Shown: piece by piece, positions 13,101 to 25,008 of the stretch
How positions within the stretch are numbered: the stretch's first letter is position 1
Layout of the letters: every line of letters begins with the position of its first letter
Assembly (NCBI GenBank): GCA_028829895.1
Contig: CM054182.1
Coordinates: forward strand, 7,049,001 to 7,113,000
Direction: 5' to 3'
Length of the DNA: 64,000 nucleotides
Origin: Sinotaia quadrata
Lineage: Eukaryota > Mollusca > Gastropoda > Architaenioglossa > Viviparidae
Position numbers and translations under genes: made by a program
Notes under the pieces: generated by a model
Database searches by the model: none
What the model was told of the DNA's origin: nothing
The model's input: the letters and a program-made list of their open reading frames with translations, nothing else

Positions 13101-16100
13101 AGTAGAAACATTTCTTGTAAATCGACAAGCAAAACACCCAACATATAAACAACAAGTTTTCTCCTATTCTGCGACTCATTTTCTAAGATAAGTGATTTTC
13201 TCACTTATAAATCTCTGACCTGCTAACTTATCCTCATTCACTCTAGTATTTCTGCCATAGATGTCCTTTGCCTAGGTTAAAGACTCTTTCTATTGAGGCT
13301 CCTCTCCCTATTGAGGGATGAGGGGCAAGTAAACTATCTGAAGGGAAGTGAAAAATTCCTGACTGGCCAGGCCACAGCGACCCTCAGAGGGGATGCTTAT
13401 CTCTCAATATCACTAGAGGCTATCTTTGAGTTATGGCTGCCTTAGCTTTCAAACCCTCTTTGGGGCCAAGAGCTGTTGCCCAGTTTGTCAGTGTTTCTGC
13501 TCATGGTTTCAAGTTTGCTCCATAAGTAATTTTTTTGCCTGTATGTGCTTTGTTAATGCAGTGTTTGTTTTCAAAAGAGAATTCCCATCACCTATTCAAT
13601 ATACTGTTCATATGTCCTCATTTGGTTGCATGATGGGAAAGGAATCTTTAAAATGATATACATTTTTCAAAATTTACTGGATAAGCATTTGCAAAGGCCA
13701 TCCAAGAGTCTTCAAGCCTCACTTTTGGTGGATAATAAGGTACATCATTCTCAATAAAAGATATACAGATGATTAAGTTCTTTAATGTTTTACACCTAGA
13801 AAAGGCTCCTTGAGGGTTCTGGTTTGCATGCAAGTGGGACTGTATATCTGCTCATGTACATTTATCTAGTAAGTATTCAATAGACATTTTGAAAAATGAA
13901 TGAAATAAGTGAAATTTCAATCTGTCCACAATTTTTCAACCAACATCCATATTAGGAGAATTTAAGTAAGTTCTCCAAAATAATTATGGCACATTCATAG
14001 GAGTTAACAGGATTGCCTCACCAATCCAAGCCTTTGTAGTAGTTGTTGCCACTGAAAAACTGAACCTCTTCAAATGTTGTTGGACTGTCCACATTGCTAA
14101 TAACTGCTGGGTGCATTGAAAGGAATGCATATAAAGCTGTTGTACCTATATTAATTAAAGAAAATACAAATAACAGCAATAAGATAATACAAACTAGGCT
14201 TATTACTTTTTCAAATATTGGCATTTGCACATTTGCAATTTCAATTCCTCCCCCCCCCCCAAAAAAAAAAAAAAAATGTATGTAATTTTGGATTTTAAAT
14301 ATGGAATATATAAGCATTATATAGATTTGATATTTCCCCTCCCCAAAATACTCATCAATGAAAACCATCATATCATGCCCTCCTCTGTGTGCATGAGCAT
14401 GCGCTGTGTCCACATTTATGCAGTTATGAAGTAAAGTACTGAATAAAAAGAAAGAATTTATAAGCTCAAAATGTATTTCTTTCTTATAACCTGGTTTTCT
14501 AATGCTCCTAACATATGGCAAAAAAAATCTGGAAGGTGTGGCTTAAATAGGGATCTGAATAAGTTATCTCCTTGCATTCGGATGTTCGGTTTAAAAGAAC
14601 TTGTTAAAATAAGAGAATAGAAATGATTTAATTAAACAGACATTGGAATCTGAAAGACAAATGATCTTATTACATACACTGCAGTAATTCAGAAAAAATA
14701 TTTATGATGCATTAAATTCTACCATTAAACTATGAGCATAAAAAGCAATTACATATTTTTTTAAATAACCAAACTGTAAGACATCAGACAATAATAAAAA
14801 ATAAAATTTTTAAACTGTTGGAAAATTCAAACAAACCATAAGAAAGAAAAGTAATAAGAAATAACTTACATAGTTAGGAAAGCATTGAACAAATTGCTGC
14901 AGTATAAGAATTCAGGAAAATATACAAACCTGTTTTCTGAGGTCCAACAACAAGAAATTTTGGAAGACGCTGACATGATTTATTTGGAGACCAAATAGCA
15001 ATGTGTCGTTTGTAGTCACATGGGTTCTGGAAAAAGCAGGACTTCAAAAATTTTAAATGAAAAATGTCTTCAGACCTTTGACCCAATCTCTAAAATAGCA
15101 AACATTAAAATAAAATGTGAACCAGCGGAATACCTCAAAATGGTACCAAATGGGTATGGGGAAAACTGTAGTAGCATAAGATATATATTTTAATTTAAAT
15201 TATTTCCCAAACAAATGGTAGAGGTTATATTAATTAATTTTCAAAACTATTTAACTGTTATTTTTCAATAAATAATTTTCACCTGCCAAATGGGATCTTT
15301 TTCTTCAGGAAACATATTGAAATAGTTGATACCCAGCTGCAGGGGAGGTACAGATAACAGTCGAAGATTTGTCCAGCACTGAATGAACTTGACTACACCC
15401 TCAAATGTGTATAAAGCCAAGCGGTCATTTCCATAGTTGTTCATGTGAGTCATAAAGATGTTGAACTATAAGAGAGAATAAAGGTGTAGTAATAAAATAA
15501 CTAATTTCTTCAATCAATGTAAGAAATGCTATTAAACATTTAACAGTATAAATAAAATAAAATAGAAAAAAACCAGAGTTCTGTTTGTTTTTATTTTGTT
15601 ATGTTGTTGTTGGTCTTATAAATAAAAAAAATAAACTCCAATATGAATCAATGCAAACATCAATATCCAAAACAACACTTAAACAACTGTGGTTCAGGTT
15701 GGTTACATTGAAAACTTGAGCCATCATTAAAGTAAACATTGCAACAATAATGTTGCTTAATTTGGTGATATAACACATATATAAAATAGAAAAGAAAGAT
15801 TGACCATGAAGACATGAAAACATTTTCATAACTCGATAAAACCAAATACTGCTTAAGCACTTACCGGTGTGTAGAGAAGTGTAAGAAAGAGTTCCCCTCC
15901 CTTGAAATTTTCTTCAAGAGTTTTTATGCCATCCTTGAAGTCACTGACAAAGACTGTATGCGTAAACAAGCCACATGTCTGCCTTGGAAGCACCTATACA
16001 ACACAGCATGAATTTATATATTCAAAGTCACTTATAGAATGTTATAAGTTAACCATCAGTAGATTTTTTTAATTTTATCTGTTAAATTTATTCAAATTAC

Positions 16101-19100
16101 TAATACAAAGCATAAATGAAGTTTGCTAGTTTCAATACTCTTATACAATAAAACTGTTCTAAATATTATTATGCCACTCTATTGTTTATGAAGCACCAAA
16201 ATTCTAAAAATAGTTATATTCACACAGACATTTAAGCGACAAATTTAATGAATTTTTAAAAACTAGAATGAACTATAGACAAGCAAACCTAGTATTAGTT
16301 TGCTGGGTATTTTTAAAAACTAGAATGAACTATAGACAAGCAAACCTAGTATTAGTTTGCTGGGTATTTTTAAAAACTAGAATGAACTATAGACAAGCAA
16401 ACCTAGTATTAGTTTGCTGGGTATTTTTAAAAACTAGAATGAACTATAGACAAGCAAACCTAGTATTAGTTTGCTGGGTATTTTTAAAAACTAGAATGAA
16501 CTATAGACAAGCAACTTAGTATTAGTTTGCTGGGTATTTTTAAAAACTAGAATGAACTATAGACAAGCAAACCTAGTATTAGTTTGCTGGGTATTTTTAC
16601 TAAACAACATAAAATTAGTTTTAAATATTCACCAATTTACGACAGGAATATTTCAATAAAAATAAAAAAAAGAAGACAATTTCTTATTTTTAAAAGTAAA
16701 TGTTAATTGTAATTTAGGGTAGAAATTGTACATTGGTACAGATGTACTAATTCTATTGAAAAACTTAATTTTGGGCAGCAACTGTACATTAGCAAAATCA
16801 CTTAGCTATACAACTTTCTCAACAATAAATGATTAAGGATGGGCATTTCATTATAATTTCAATCAAATTATGATTAATAAATAAGGCATATTATTAAAAT
16901 GATTCAACTGCAAAATCACACAAAATTTCAACAGTAAACTACCGAGCAGAAGGAAAAACAACATTTGGAAATTGTTATTTAATAAAATTAATTTGACTTT
17001 TAAAAACACTTTTTTGTAATCAAGTGAAGCCCAAGAATATTTATAGTTATAAACAATCATAGAAGTAGGTCTAATTATTACATTTTCATAGTATATTTGT
17101 TCAAAAATCCATTTTAACAAATAATTTTTATAATCATATATTATAAAATGCAATGAAAGAAAAATCATAAAATCAAAAAGATAAAAAGTGCATTTACCTA
17201 AGTGAATGTAAACTCTACATTAATGACAAAAAGGTCAAAATATCTGGTCTTGAAAATTGATGCACTGCAGACTTAACATTACAAAGTATGTACAGTTTAG
17301 TAGTTCTTACAATATAAGTGTCTGTGAATTTACAAGTCTCATGATAATAAAACAAAGTTTACATAGCTAAAATTTAATTTAAGTAAAAAAAGAAAAAGTA
17401 TCTCCATGGTCAACAGAGTAAATTAAAGGATATATTAGTATTTATTGAGGTCAGATTTTAAAATGTAGCTGTTTTATGTTGGGGGTGGGATGGAGGTGGG
17501 GTGGATGGGAAGTGGCAACTTCCATGGACATTTACCTGTTCTGTTAAAGTATGAACAGTCCGTTCACAATCCAAGTCAATGACTGTAAAAGCCGCCATCA
17601 TTTTTGTTTCCAAAACAGTTCTCTTTGTTTTGTGTAATGAATTTATTCATTATTCTTTCATCTCCAGACATATTTTACTTTTATTTTTTTTGAAAGAAAC
17701 TCGACTCGTGTATGCATCAATAATTCAAGCCTAAATCAATGACTCAAATCGCATTTAAACTGTGTCAACATTCATAATGGTGGACTACAGACTGTTCCTG
17801 TAGATGCACCAAGAGGATTTTACACAAAGGCAAACAACCTGAAAATTTGCTGTCAACTGAACCAATTCAGTGACAGAAACAATATACTGAATTTAATTAT
17901 TTTTTTTTAAAATGGAAAAAGGTAAATATTTCTTGGATTTTAGGAATAAGTACTAAGAATGGAATTTTCCAGGAGAAATTAAGGATGGGAATTCTGTTAA
18001 AATTTAAAACATCCAGTTTAGTGAGTACTCCTCTTTGTCCAAGTACAACTGAATAATATGATATGGCTATTAACAACCAAAAGTAAAAGGTCATTTTAAA
18101 TTATGATTTTTACAAAAATAAAATAAAACTAAAACAACAAAGCAATCCTATTCACAATTTTTATGGACATGAAATGGTCCCCTCAAACTGAATTACTTTT
18201 TATAGTTGGTAAAAACCATGATTATACCATAAAGCCTCAAAATTCTAAACACTATCATGTCATTCCAATGTTTATAAAGCATCAAAATTATAAGTATCAT
18301 TATAAGTGTATAAGGCCTAAAATGCTAAACACTATTCTGTCACTCCATTGTTAATGAAGAACCAAAATTTTAAATATTATAACACTGTGTAGAAGGACTA
18401 TACTAAATACTAATAAGCTTTACCACTGATGATGAAGAATCAAAATTCTAACACAATTATGCTACTAAGTCTCAAAAGTCTTAATACCATTATGCCATTA
18501 TGTATGAAGCCTCGACGGCGCCAGAATGGATAGAGATAAGGATACTCTTCAGTGCTTGTAACCTTGACATCCCAGACGCTGCGCCAAGCAGTGTAGAGCT
18601 CCTCATGCACAGGATACACCCCGGAGTGGTGAGGTGCTACAGCATAGTGCTCAGTAACAGGGATATCATAATCCTGAAGTGAAACACATATTCAGAAACA
18701 TGGATATCATAACTATGAAATATAATGTTCAGAAACATGGATGCTATAATCTTAAAATACATAATGTTCAGAAACAAGGATATTACAATCCTGAAACATA
18801 ATGTTCTGAAACAAGGATATCACAATACTGCAACATAATGTTCAGAAACAAAATATCATTATCATAACAAACATAATGTCCAAAAGCAAGGATATATTAA
18901 TCCTAAAAATGCTCAGTCGAAAGGATATTTTAATCCTCAAACAAAATATTCAGTAACAGAAATATATCCTGATGTGCACACATTGTTCATTAGTGGGATA
19001 ATGCTTTTAAATCACATAAAACTTAATTCTCACTAATTAGAAGAGTCCAGATAGCTTTACTGTATAAAGTTATTTTACTGCCAAGACTAAACTGATATAA

Positions 19101-22100
19101 CCACATCTGTCTATACTGAGATGATTAGGACCATACCTCAACAAGCTGAGTGTTAGTAGGTAGTACCAATGTTACTGGGCAAAAAAATTCACAAACAGGT
19201 GCAAATTTGTTAACATTTATCACAGTAGTTTTCTTCACATTTAACCTGAACTAACAATTTTTATATGAAAATAAAGATCGGTATTTCACATTTCAAACTG
19301 TGTTGTTATTTCTCTTAATTTTATTAATGTATTCATAAACTTTGATGAAAGTACCTTAATCAGTTAAAGTTCCAACAAAAATGGGTCAATTTTAGTGTCA
19401 AAGCCCAAAAAGCAAAATTTGCAGTTTCAGGTACTAATTCGAAACAATAAAGTTTGGCCTATATATGTTTGTAACCTAAAATCTGATTAGTCCACTAACA
19501 GAGGTCAAATAACTCTGTACACTCATATCTTTTCTATTATTTTGTACTGTGAATAACCCAATAATTTTTCAAAGTAAAATGTTCACAATACATTTTTCGG
19601 ATAAAACATTTATCACACATTTGTGGAAAGTATATAATTTTTGCAGAATTTTAATATCTTTCCAATGATATACCATAGTATCTGATTATTAATCAATGGA
19701 ATTCCAACTTTCTTAAAACACTTTTAAGTACTATTACTTTCACTTTGTCACTTTCATTCATCCTTTGTTGCATTGATGCTTTCCACCAATATTCCATGTA
19801 TGAACAGTTATAACCTCTTATACATTTTGTAAGCATTTATTAATATTACTTTAATATATAATTATTTTGTTGTTGTTGTAACATATCTCCTTTTTAAAGA
19901 AGAATTACTGATTTTACCTCTGAAATAGCCACTTATATCTGTTTGGTTTGCTCTTTCCTTGCAATACACATTTTTAAAGTTGCAGATCATATTTATATAT
20001 ATTATTTTATTTACTAAATTAATTTTAGTTATGAGTAGTAATTTTATTATATAGAAAATTAGTTTTAAAAACATCGGTAATTTAAACAAGAAAAGGTAAC
20101 TCTTGATGTAAAAAAAAAAAATAGTAAACCGTTGAACAGTTTTGACCTGTGAAATGCTTTTATGAAGCATTAGATTTACTATAACACCAAGGTAACTTTT
20201 TTTTTCTCATTGTATGTGTTCTTATGTACATATCTTTTAAATATTTTCGACTAGTTTTGTTTTTTAATTTGAACATAATTTCTTTCCCTCTTAATTATAA
20301 ATTTTATTTCTTGTAATGAATTTGAATTCTTATGTAAAAAAAACCCAACCCACTAATCATAAATGATGACACTAATATCTGAAAAGGTATTTTAGCTATG
20401 ACTATACCTCAACAACATGCTTGTTAGCAAAGCTGATATAACTATGACTATACCTCAGCAAATTGCTTGTTAGCAAGCATGGTCTCCTCTAGCATGGTGA
20501 GGTCCAACTTGTGGGCTTGCTCATGCCTGTACATGTGACCGAACCACCAGAAATGATGCCGGATTTCTGAATAATATTAAATTAATAATTGAATAAGATT
20601 TACCAAAAATGTTCTAGTATTCTGAAAAATGGAAACAAGTAAATATGCAAAGCCTTATTTAAGTCATTATTAGAAAAAGACTTCAATATTCTGAAAATAT
20701 ATGGCTAACAAATAAATATTTAATTATGCCAATGTTACCAGACTGATGAAAGTTTTTGTGGGGGGAGAAACTCCATATCATTAATAATTATAAAAGTAAG
20801 TCCACAGAAATGGTGCCAGCAGTTATAAAAATCCACTTTCAATTAATCATTAATACCTATATCAGATCATTAGATAAGTACTGTGGATAACACTTTAGTC
20901 AAATAACACTGGGCAACATCAAATTTGCTAAGATTTTTTTGATGGATTTATGACAGTTTTATTGTGCTGGATCCAAAAATGACATCGGTTTTGTTCAGGT
21001 CAACTTTTTTGATCTATTTTTTATCAACGAATTAGCACAAAAACCTGACCTGATTTAAAAAAAAAAAAAAAAAAAGATGTCATTTTCGAATTTAGCAGAA
21101 CAAAATTGTTCTAAATCAGTTGAAAAAAACTTAGGCAACTTACAAAAAAAATTTTTTTTGTGATGCAGTGTAATAGTTTACATAACTTTTATTTCAGAAA
21201 TGGTGCCAGTTATCTGCATGCATGATGAATTCATTAAGGCAGATCATAAGAAATTGTATTTTGAAATAAATCAACTAAATCAAAAAGAAAACAATATAAT
21301 TAAATGTTTATTCAATTATTGCTTTACAAAGAAATGGAGTAAATATGTTATGCCTGTTTACTATAACTAAAATTGTTTACAAGGATTTTTTTTTTTAGAG
21401 AACTATAGCTACAAACCAGTGCCGACCTATATCAATAAGAGCTTATGAAAAGAAAATCATACTGTGTGAGGAGAAAAGAAATGTAAAACAAATAGAGATT
21501 ATAAGTGATTTTATTGTAACAAAGTATCATCCACCTCAAGAATTTATAAATATAAATTAAACCACATCGATATTTTATTAACCTTTCACACCTTTCAGTG
21601 CAAAAGGAAAATCCTGAATATATTTGATCATGTGCATATTCTGGTTATCTCCCATCTAAAACCACAAGTAATGGCTCCACAACAGGAAAGTCTATGCAGG
21701 CAATTTTGTAACTCATAATTCAATCTCTTAAATGATTTCATAAGAGTCAATGTATAACTTAAATTTTAAAAAACCTACTTGTGTCATAGACTTTTAAGGA
21801 GGCCTTTTGCAAAATAATGGCTCCACAGCAGTGAAGCCTGCACATGCAAATATGTAACTTATAAAAAATAAATATATTGAATGGTTTTATTACCAGCCTT
21901 AAGTAACTTAAATTTGTGTAATTATATTTAAATTTGTTTCAAAGTATACAATAATGTTATTTAAATTTGTTTCAAATATACATGTACTATAATATTATCA
22001 CTAGTACTTAGTAGTAGTACTACTATTGTAATTAATTAAATGAACCGAGCAAAACTGTTGCTACAATTATCACTGTTGTAAATGCTTAAGTGAACCCAAG

Positions 22101-23233
22101 AATACTGCTACTGTAAAAGGCTAAATGAACCCAGTAATACTGTTGTTATGTTGTTACTACTATTACTGTAAATGGCTAAATGAACCCAGTAATACTGTTA
22201 TGTTGTTACTACTTGTACTACTATTAGTACTATAAATGTTAAAATGAACTCTGTTGTTGTTATGTTGTTACTACTATTACTGTAAATGGTTAAATGAACT
22301 TAGTAATGTTGATGTTACTACTACTGTAAATGTTGAATGAACTTAATTCTTGTTATGTTGTTACTTGTACTACTATTGTAAAATTTACAGGTGAACCTAG
22401 TAATGTTGTTACTACCATTGAAAAAAATATAATTTAATGGTTATATGAACCTAGCAATGCTGTTACTTCTAGTTCTAGCAATAGTATTGTAAAATTTATG
22501 ATTTTGTGGCTGTATGAACCTAGCAATGTTGTTACTTCTAGTAATAGTGTTGTAAAATTTACGATTTCATGGTTATATGAATGATGTTTATTCTAGCAAT
22601 AGTACTGTAAAATTTACAATTTCATGGTTATATGAATCTAGCAATTTTTTTGGTTACTACTACTTGTACTAGTACTTAAATTGTAAAATTGTACAATTTA
22701 ACGCTTATGATGAATCTAGCAATATTGTTGTTGCAACTAGTACTACTTGTGTAAATGGTTAACCAAACCTAGCAATTTCTTGTCCCCTGAATCTTCCTCT
22801 TGTGTGCCATGCAAATAAAATCGACCAGAGAAACCAAGGTTAAAACGAAAGCCATCCATCACTTTCTGTAAGTTCTGCTGCGTTGTCAGCAATGCCTGGA
22901 AATTAAATCTTGTAAAATATATAAAGTATTTTCAATCTACCAAAAAAAAAAGAGAGAGACCAATTTCCTTCAATCATTGAATGATTTATTAAATGTCTCA
23001 AAGAAAGAAGGAGAGTGAGAGAGAAAAAGAAAGAAACAGAGAGTGAGAAAGAAAGAAAGAAAGAAAGAAAGAAATATTTTTTATTATATTCTCAACAGTT
23101 CACAATATTCATATATATGTATTTCATTTCCCTATTTTCAAATGTTTATGACATAATCACTAGTTCAAATAGTTACAAATATGAATAAAGTAAAATGGTC
23201 CTTGTATATGCACGATCACAAACACTTCATGAT

Positions 23234-23316
<83 letters not shown>

Positions 23317-25008
23317 ACACACAGTGATACTTAGTAAGTATGCTTGAAGAGTATATATATGCATGATCATAAGCATGTAATCAAAAAGTATGCATGATCA
23401 TAAACATTTAAAACAAACATAAACTGGGATTCCATGCAGAGCATGCTTGATCATAAACATATATTCATAAAATACTTACACTCACAAGAGGATCAATATA
23501 CAGCATGAACAGAAACATGTTTACAAACCAAAAAAAAAATATGTATAATAAATACTCTCTGCAATACATGGTGGATGTGTTCCTGAAAAAAAACCTTTGC
23601 TATAGCTCAAACTTATTTATCAGTTCTAATTGAAATCAAGCTGTCCCATATAAGTAGCATTATAAATATGAGATGCTTATAATGAATTAAAGAATAAACA
23701 ACATTTGTAATGATGTGAAGCAGTGTTCAAAATAAAACAAGCGATTGAAGAATTTTCAGTTATATTAGCAATTTCTTTTGGTGTATGGCAATGGGAGTGA
23801 GCAAATAAAAATCTGAACATTGACTCATTACTCTGAGTTAATCTTCCAACAAGTATTCATGAAAAACTAAAATATACACATTTAATTCAAGGTCCCTATA
23901 AATACATGACAATAACTGAATAAGTACATATTTATAAATTTATAAATGCAAACATAGGATCACTTACCTCTACATCTTCCACCTTCATACGAACTCCTTC
24001 TTTGCCAACAAAAATGTCATCAATGTCTATCTGGATGTATCTATCCAATGTCATAAACAACTTGCCATGAGACAAGAAAGACAGGCAGTCCATTAACACT
24101 AAGTGGTGCAACCAAAAGTCCAATCCACTACCAAACAGCACTCGCTGTATTCCATCCAACTGTCCTCTGTCATGTATGACAGGTACAAGAAGTTTCTGCT
24201 GTGGGTCCAAGGAATCTATGCTCACCCCTGTTGGATCAAGAGAGGAGGCAGGGCGTGAATATGTCAGAGGTTCATAAGAGGAGTTGTCAGTATGAAACAC
24301 TGCCCATGACTGTCCTGGTAGCTCGCCCTCATAGATTTCACCAGGCTTTGTCACGTGCCAAATGTTGGAATAGATATTGAGTTTATAGTCCATCAGAGGA
24401 ACATTGTATTCCACTTTCATAAAAAATCCTTCAATACTCTCTACATATGTGCTATCTTCTTTCGGTTGCAGAAATCCAACAATACCCACATTATAACTTT
24501 GACAATATTTATCTAGCAGTTGTCTGTTCCATGAGTCCATGTTCAGATATGTTGCATAATCCTCAAAAACAATCAAAGCAAACTTCCCCTTCTCTCCATG
24601 TGTGAGGGTGGGCAAGTTATTTCCAATTGTTTCCACTTTAGAATCTATCCTCCAAGCATCTAACAGATTCCTAATTTTTGTACCAGATTTGGAATACTGA
24701 GTCTCGACGATGATGAGAGCTCGACGACCAAGGCGATGACGTTCTTTTGACCGATGGTCATGGGTATAATATGAAAGATTCTTTGGCATTGCTGAATCTA
24801 AGCGACAAGTCACTATAGGTTGTGGGGGGATGGAATTCCGTTTGAACGGGCTAAGGCTGAAGTTCATGAGATGATAGGAAAAGAGAAGAGATGAGATTAG
24901 ACTCAACAGCAGAACGAATCCCAAAGCCTTTGCCAGGGTCAGCCGCTTTAGGCAAACACATCGCAGTATCATGTTCTTACACCAGGTTGAGTTCCAACGA
25001 TATGCCAT
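6907..25008 (-). CDS. NDST: Bifunctional heparan sulfate N-deacetylase/N-sulfotransferase, complete, 12 coding exons
   Basis: A Golgi type II membrane enzyme that removes the acetyl group from GlcNAc in heparan precursor and replaces it with sulfate from PAPS, the first modification step of heparan sulfate. Exons 5' to 3': 25008-23968, 22895-22769, 20566-20454, 18673-18488, 15993-15865, 15465-15283, 15026-14930, 14145-14022, 11585-11411, 9891-9721, 8415-8306, 7129-6907. All junctions are GT-AG and the phases join to 892 residues (human NDST1 has 882). Features: cytosolic tail, membrane anchor about 29-46, deacetylase region with DDIFVG (330-335) and PHHSG (441-445), sulfotransferase with GPQKTGTTAL (621-630; K624 matches human K614), E652, H726 and the C828/C838 pair. 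An in-frame TAG lies upstream at 25032-25030. Met13 (24972) is an alternative start resembling vertebrate N-termini. Vertebrate paralogues NDST1-4 cannot be told apart here; invertebrates usually have one gene. Confidence 0.97.
8306..8415 (-). CDS. NDST: NDST coding exon 11
   Basis: Residues 783-819. Encodes [13 protein letters not shown] and the following helix typical of the NDST sulfotransferase fold. Acceptor gcag/CTG; donor GAG/gttt splits an Arg codon completed by exon 12. Confidence 0.96.
9721..9891 (-). CDS. NDST: NDST coding exon 10
   Basis: Residues 726-782, phase 0 at both ends. Starts HMRAHNDP; H726 matches the human sulfotransferase catalytic-site histidine H716. Includes [19 protein letters not shown], strongly conserved in the family. 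Confidence 0.96.
11411..11585 (-). CDS. NDST: NDST coding exon 9
   Basis: Residues 667-725: [31 protein letters not shown] and RAYSWFQ. The last two form the 3'-phosphate-binding part of the PAPS site. Confidence 0.96.
14022..14145 (-). CDS. NDST: NDST coding exon 8
   Basis: Residues 626-667. Completes the PAPS loop (GTTALYAFL) and carries TFEEVQFF, where E652 aligns with human catalytic E642. The frame stays open past the acceptor into intron for more than 100 codons, but that extension is low-complexity, not exon. Confidence 0.96.
14930..15026 (-). CDS. NDST: NDST coding exon 7
   Basis: Residues 594-626, ending in the 5'-phosphosulfate-binding motif LVVGPQKTG with catalytic K624. The intron interrupts the Gly codon right after KT, inside the motif. 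Confidence 0.96.
15283..15465 (-). CDS. NDST: NDST coding exon 6
   Basis: Residues 533-593, phase 0 at both ends. [23 protein letters not shown] through [10 protein letters not shown], linking the deacetylase and sulfotransferase modules. Confidence 0.96.
15865..15993 (-). CDS. NDST: NDST coding exon 5
   Basis: Residues 490-532, beginning [13 protein letters not shown], a signature of the family, and ending [12 protein letters not shown]. Phase 0 both ends. Confidence 0.96.
16266..16600. repeat. 57-bp minisatellite in an NDST intron, six copies
   Basis: Near-identical 57-bp units at 16266, 16323, 16380, 16437, 16494 and about 16550; the fifth is one base short. Because 57 is a multiple of 3, the plus strand stays open and spells a repeated 19-residue peptide, a by-product of unit length. 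Each unit contains AGCAAAC...GTTTGCT, an inverted repeat able to form a 7-bp hairpin. Confidence 0.95.
18163..18487. repeat. Degenerate tandem array abutting the donor of NDST exon 4
   Basis: Read on the minus strand, units resembling the end of exon 4 (GCTTCATACATAATGG...) recur after the genuine donor, for example gctttataaacattgg and ggttcttcattaacaatgg, each followed by a tttagcattttg-like stretch. Spacing is about 60-85 bp. A further copy lies at about 16160-16210 in the same intron. Confidence 0.6.
18488..18673 (-). CDS. NDST: NDST coding exon 4
   Basis: Residues 428-489, phase 0 at both ends. [18 protein letters not shown] contains the HH pair of the deacetylase active-site region, followed by VYPVH and the [11 protein letters not shown] ending. 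GC-richer than its flanks, as expected for exon. Confidence 0.96.
18645..18985. repeat. 37-bp tandem array built from the 3' splice site and start of NDST exon 4
   Basis: About nine units of roughly 33-40 bp. The first overlaps the opening 27-29 nt of exon 4. On the minus strand the others repeat a tttcag/GAT acceptor followed by exon-like codons; one copy near 18790 would read [10 protein letters not shown] beside the true [10 protein letters not shown]. The array lies just upstream of the real acceptor in the transcript. Confidence 0.8.
20397..20476. repeat. Two-copy tandem duplication of the exon 3 donor region
   Basis: On the minus strand the genuine exon end GCTAACAAGC...GAG/gtatag is followed about 48 bp later by a second near-copy with its own GAG/gtatag donor. 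A third, more diverged copy lies about 1.3 kb further at 19128-19162. Confidence 0.75.
20454..20566 (-). CDS. NDST: NDST coding exon 3
   Basis: Residues 390-427. [19 protein letters not shown] matches the conserved EFWWFPHMWSH block of NDST deacetylase domains. Donor GAG/gtatag. Confidence 0.95.
22000..22769. repeat. Degenerate tandem array seeded by the exon 2 donor
   Basis: Roughly 60-bp units rich in gtaaatggttaaatgaac and gttactactattac. On the minus strand several copies repeat ATTGCTAG/gttcat, matching the real exon 2 end ATTGCTAG/gtttgg. The array runs up to the splice site itself. Confidence 0.8.
22769..22895 (-). CDS. NDST: NDST coding exon 2
   Basis: Residues 348-390. [24 protein letters not shown] corresponds to vertebrate ALFDTQNELR...FNLGYSG. 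Ends GDKKLL plus one base of a Glu codon. Confidence 0.95.
23045..23071. repeat. GAAA microsatellite in a purine-rich tract
   Basis: A run of (GAAA)n within a longer GA-rich tract in NDST intron 1. Confidence 0.9.
23235..23323. repeat. Long (CA)n microsatellite
   Basis: About 40 uninterrupted CA units with one break near the right end, inside NDST intron 1. Near-perfect, so probably polymorphic. Confidence 0.97.
23968..25008 (-). CDS. NDST: NDST coding exon 1 (large first coding exon)
   Basis: Residues 1-347. Basic tail, hydrophobic anchor [18 protein letters not shown], then the luminal N-terminal domain: [55 protein letters not shown] and [15 protein letters not shown]. Donor GAG/gtaagt is a near-consensus site. 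The frame is open five codons above the ATG but without another ATG before the TAG at 25032-25030. Confidence 0.96.

Noticed and set aside
13648..13833. Minus-strand 61-codon frame between NDST exons 8 and 9
   Set aside because: Exons 8 and 9 join within a conserved DW/YMEFF block, leaving no room for it, and it matches nothing I know.
14146..14521. Extension of the NDST exon 8 frame to 167 codons
   Set aside because: Upstream of the acceptor the peptide is low-complexity (poly-F, poly-G from homopolymers); family alignment ends at GTTALY.
16268..16519. Plus-strand ORF with a 19-residue repeat
   Set aside because: Open only because the 57-bp unit is a multiple of three; it lies in an NDST intron, and the frame is lost where one unit is a base short.
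17538..17597. Minus-strand ATGATGGCGGC start followed by about 20 codons and a gtaaat donor inside NDST intron 4
   Set aside because: Looks like an alternative first exon, but NDST exons 4 and 5 join perfectly without it and no homology is visible.
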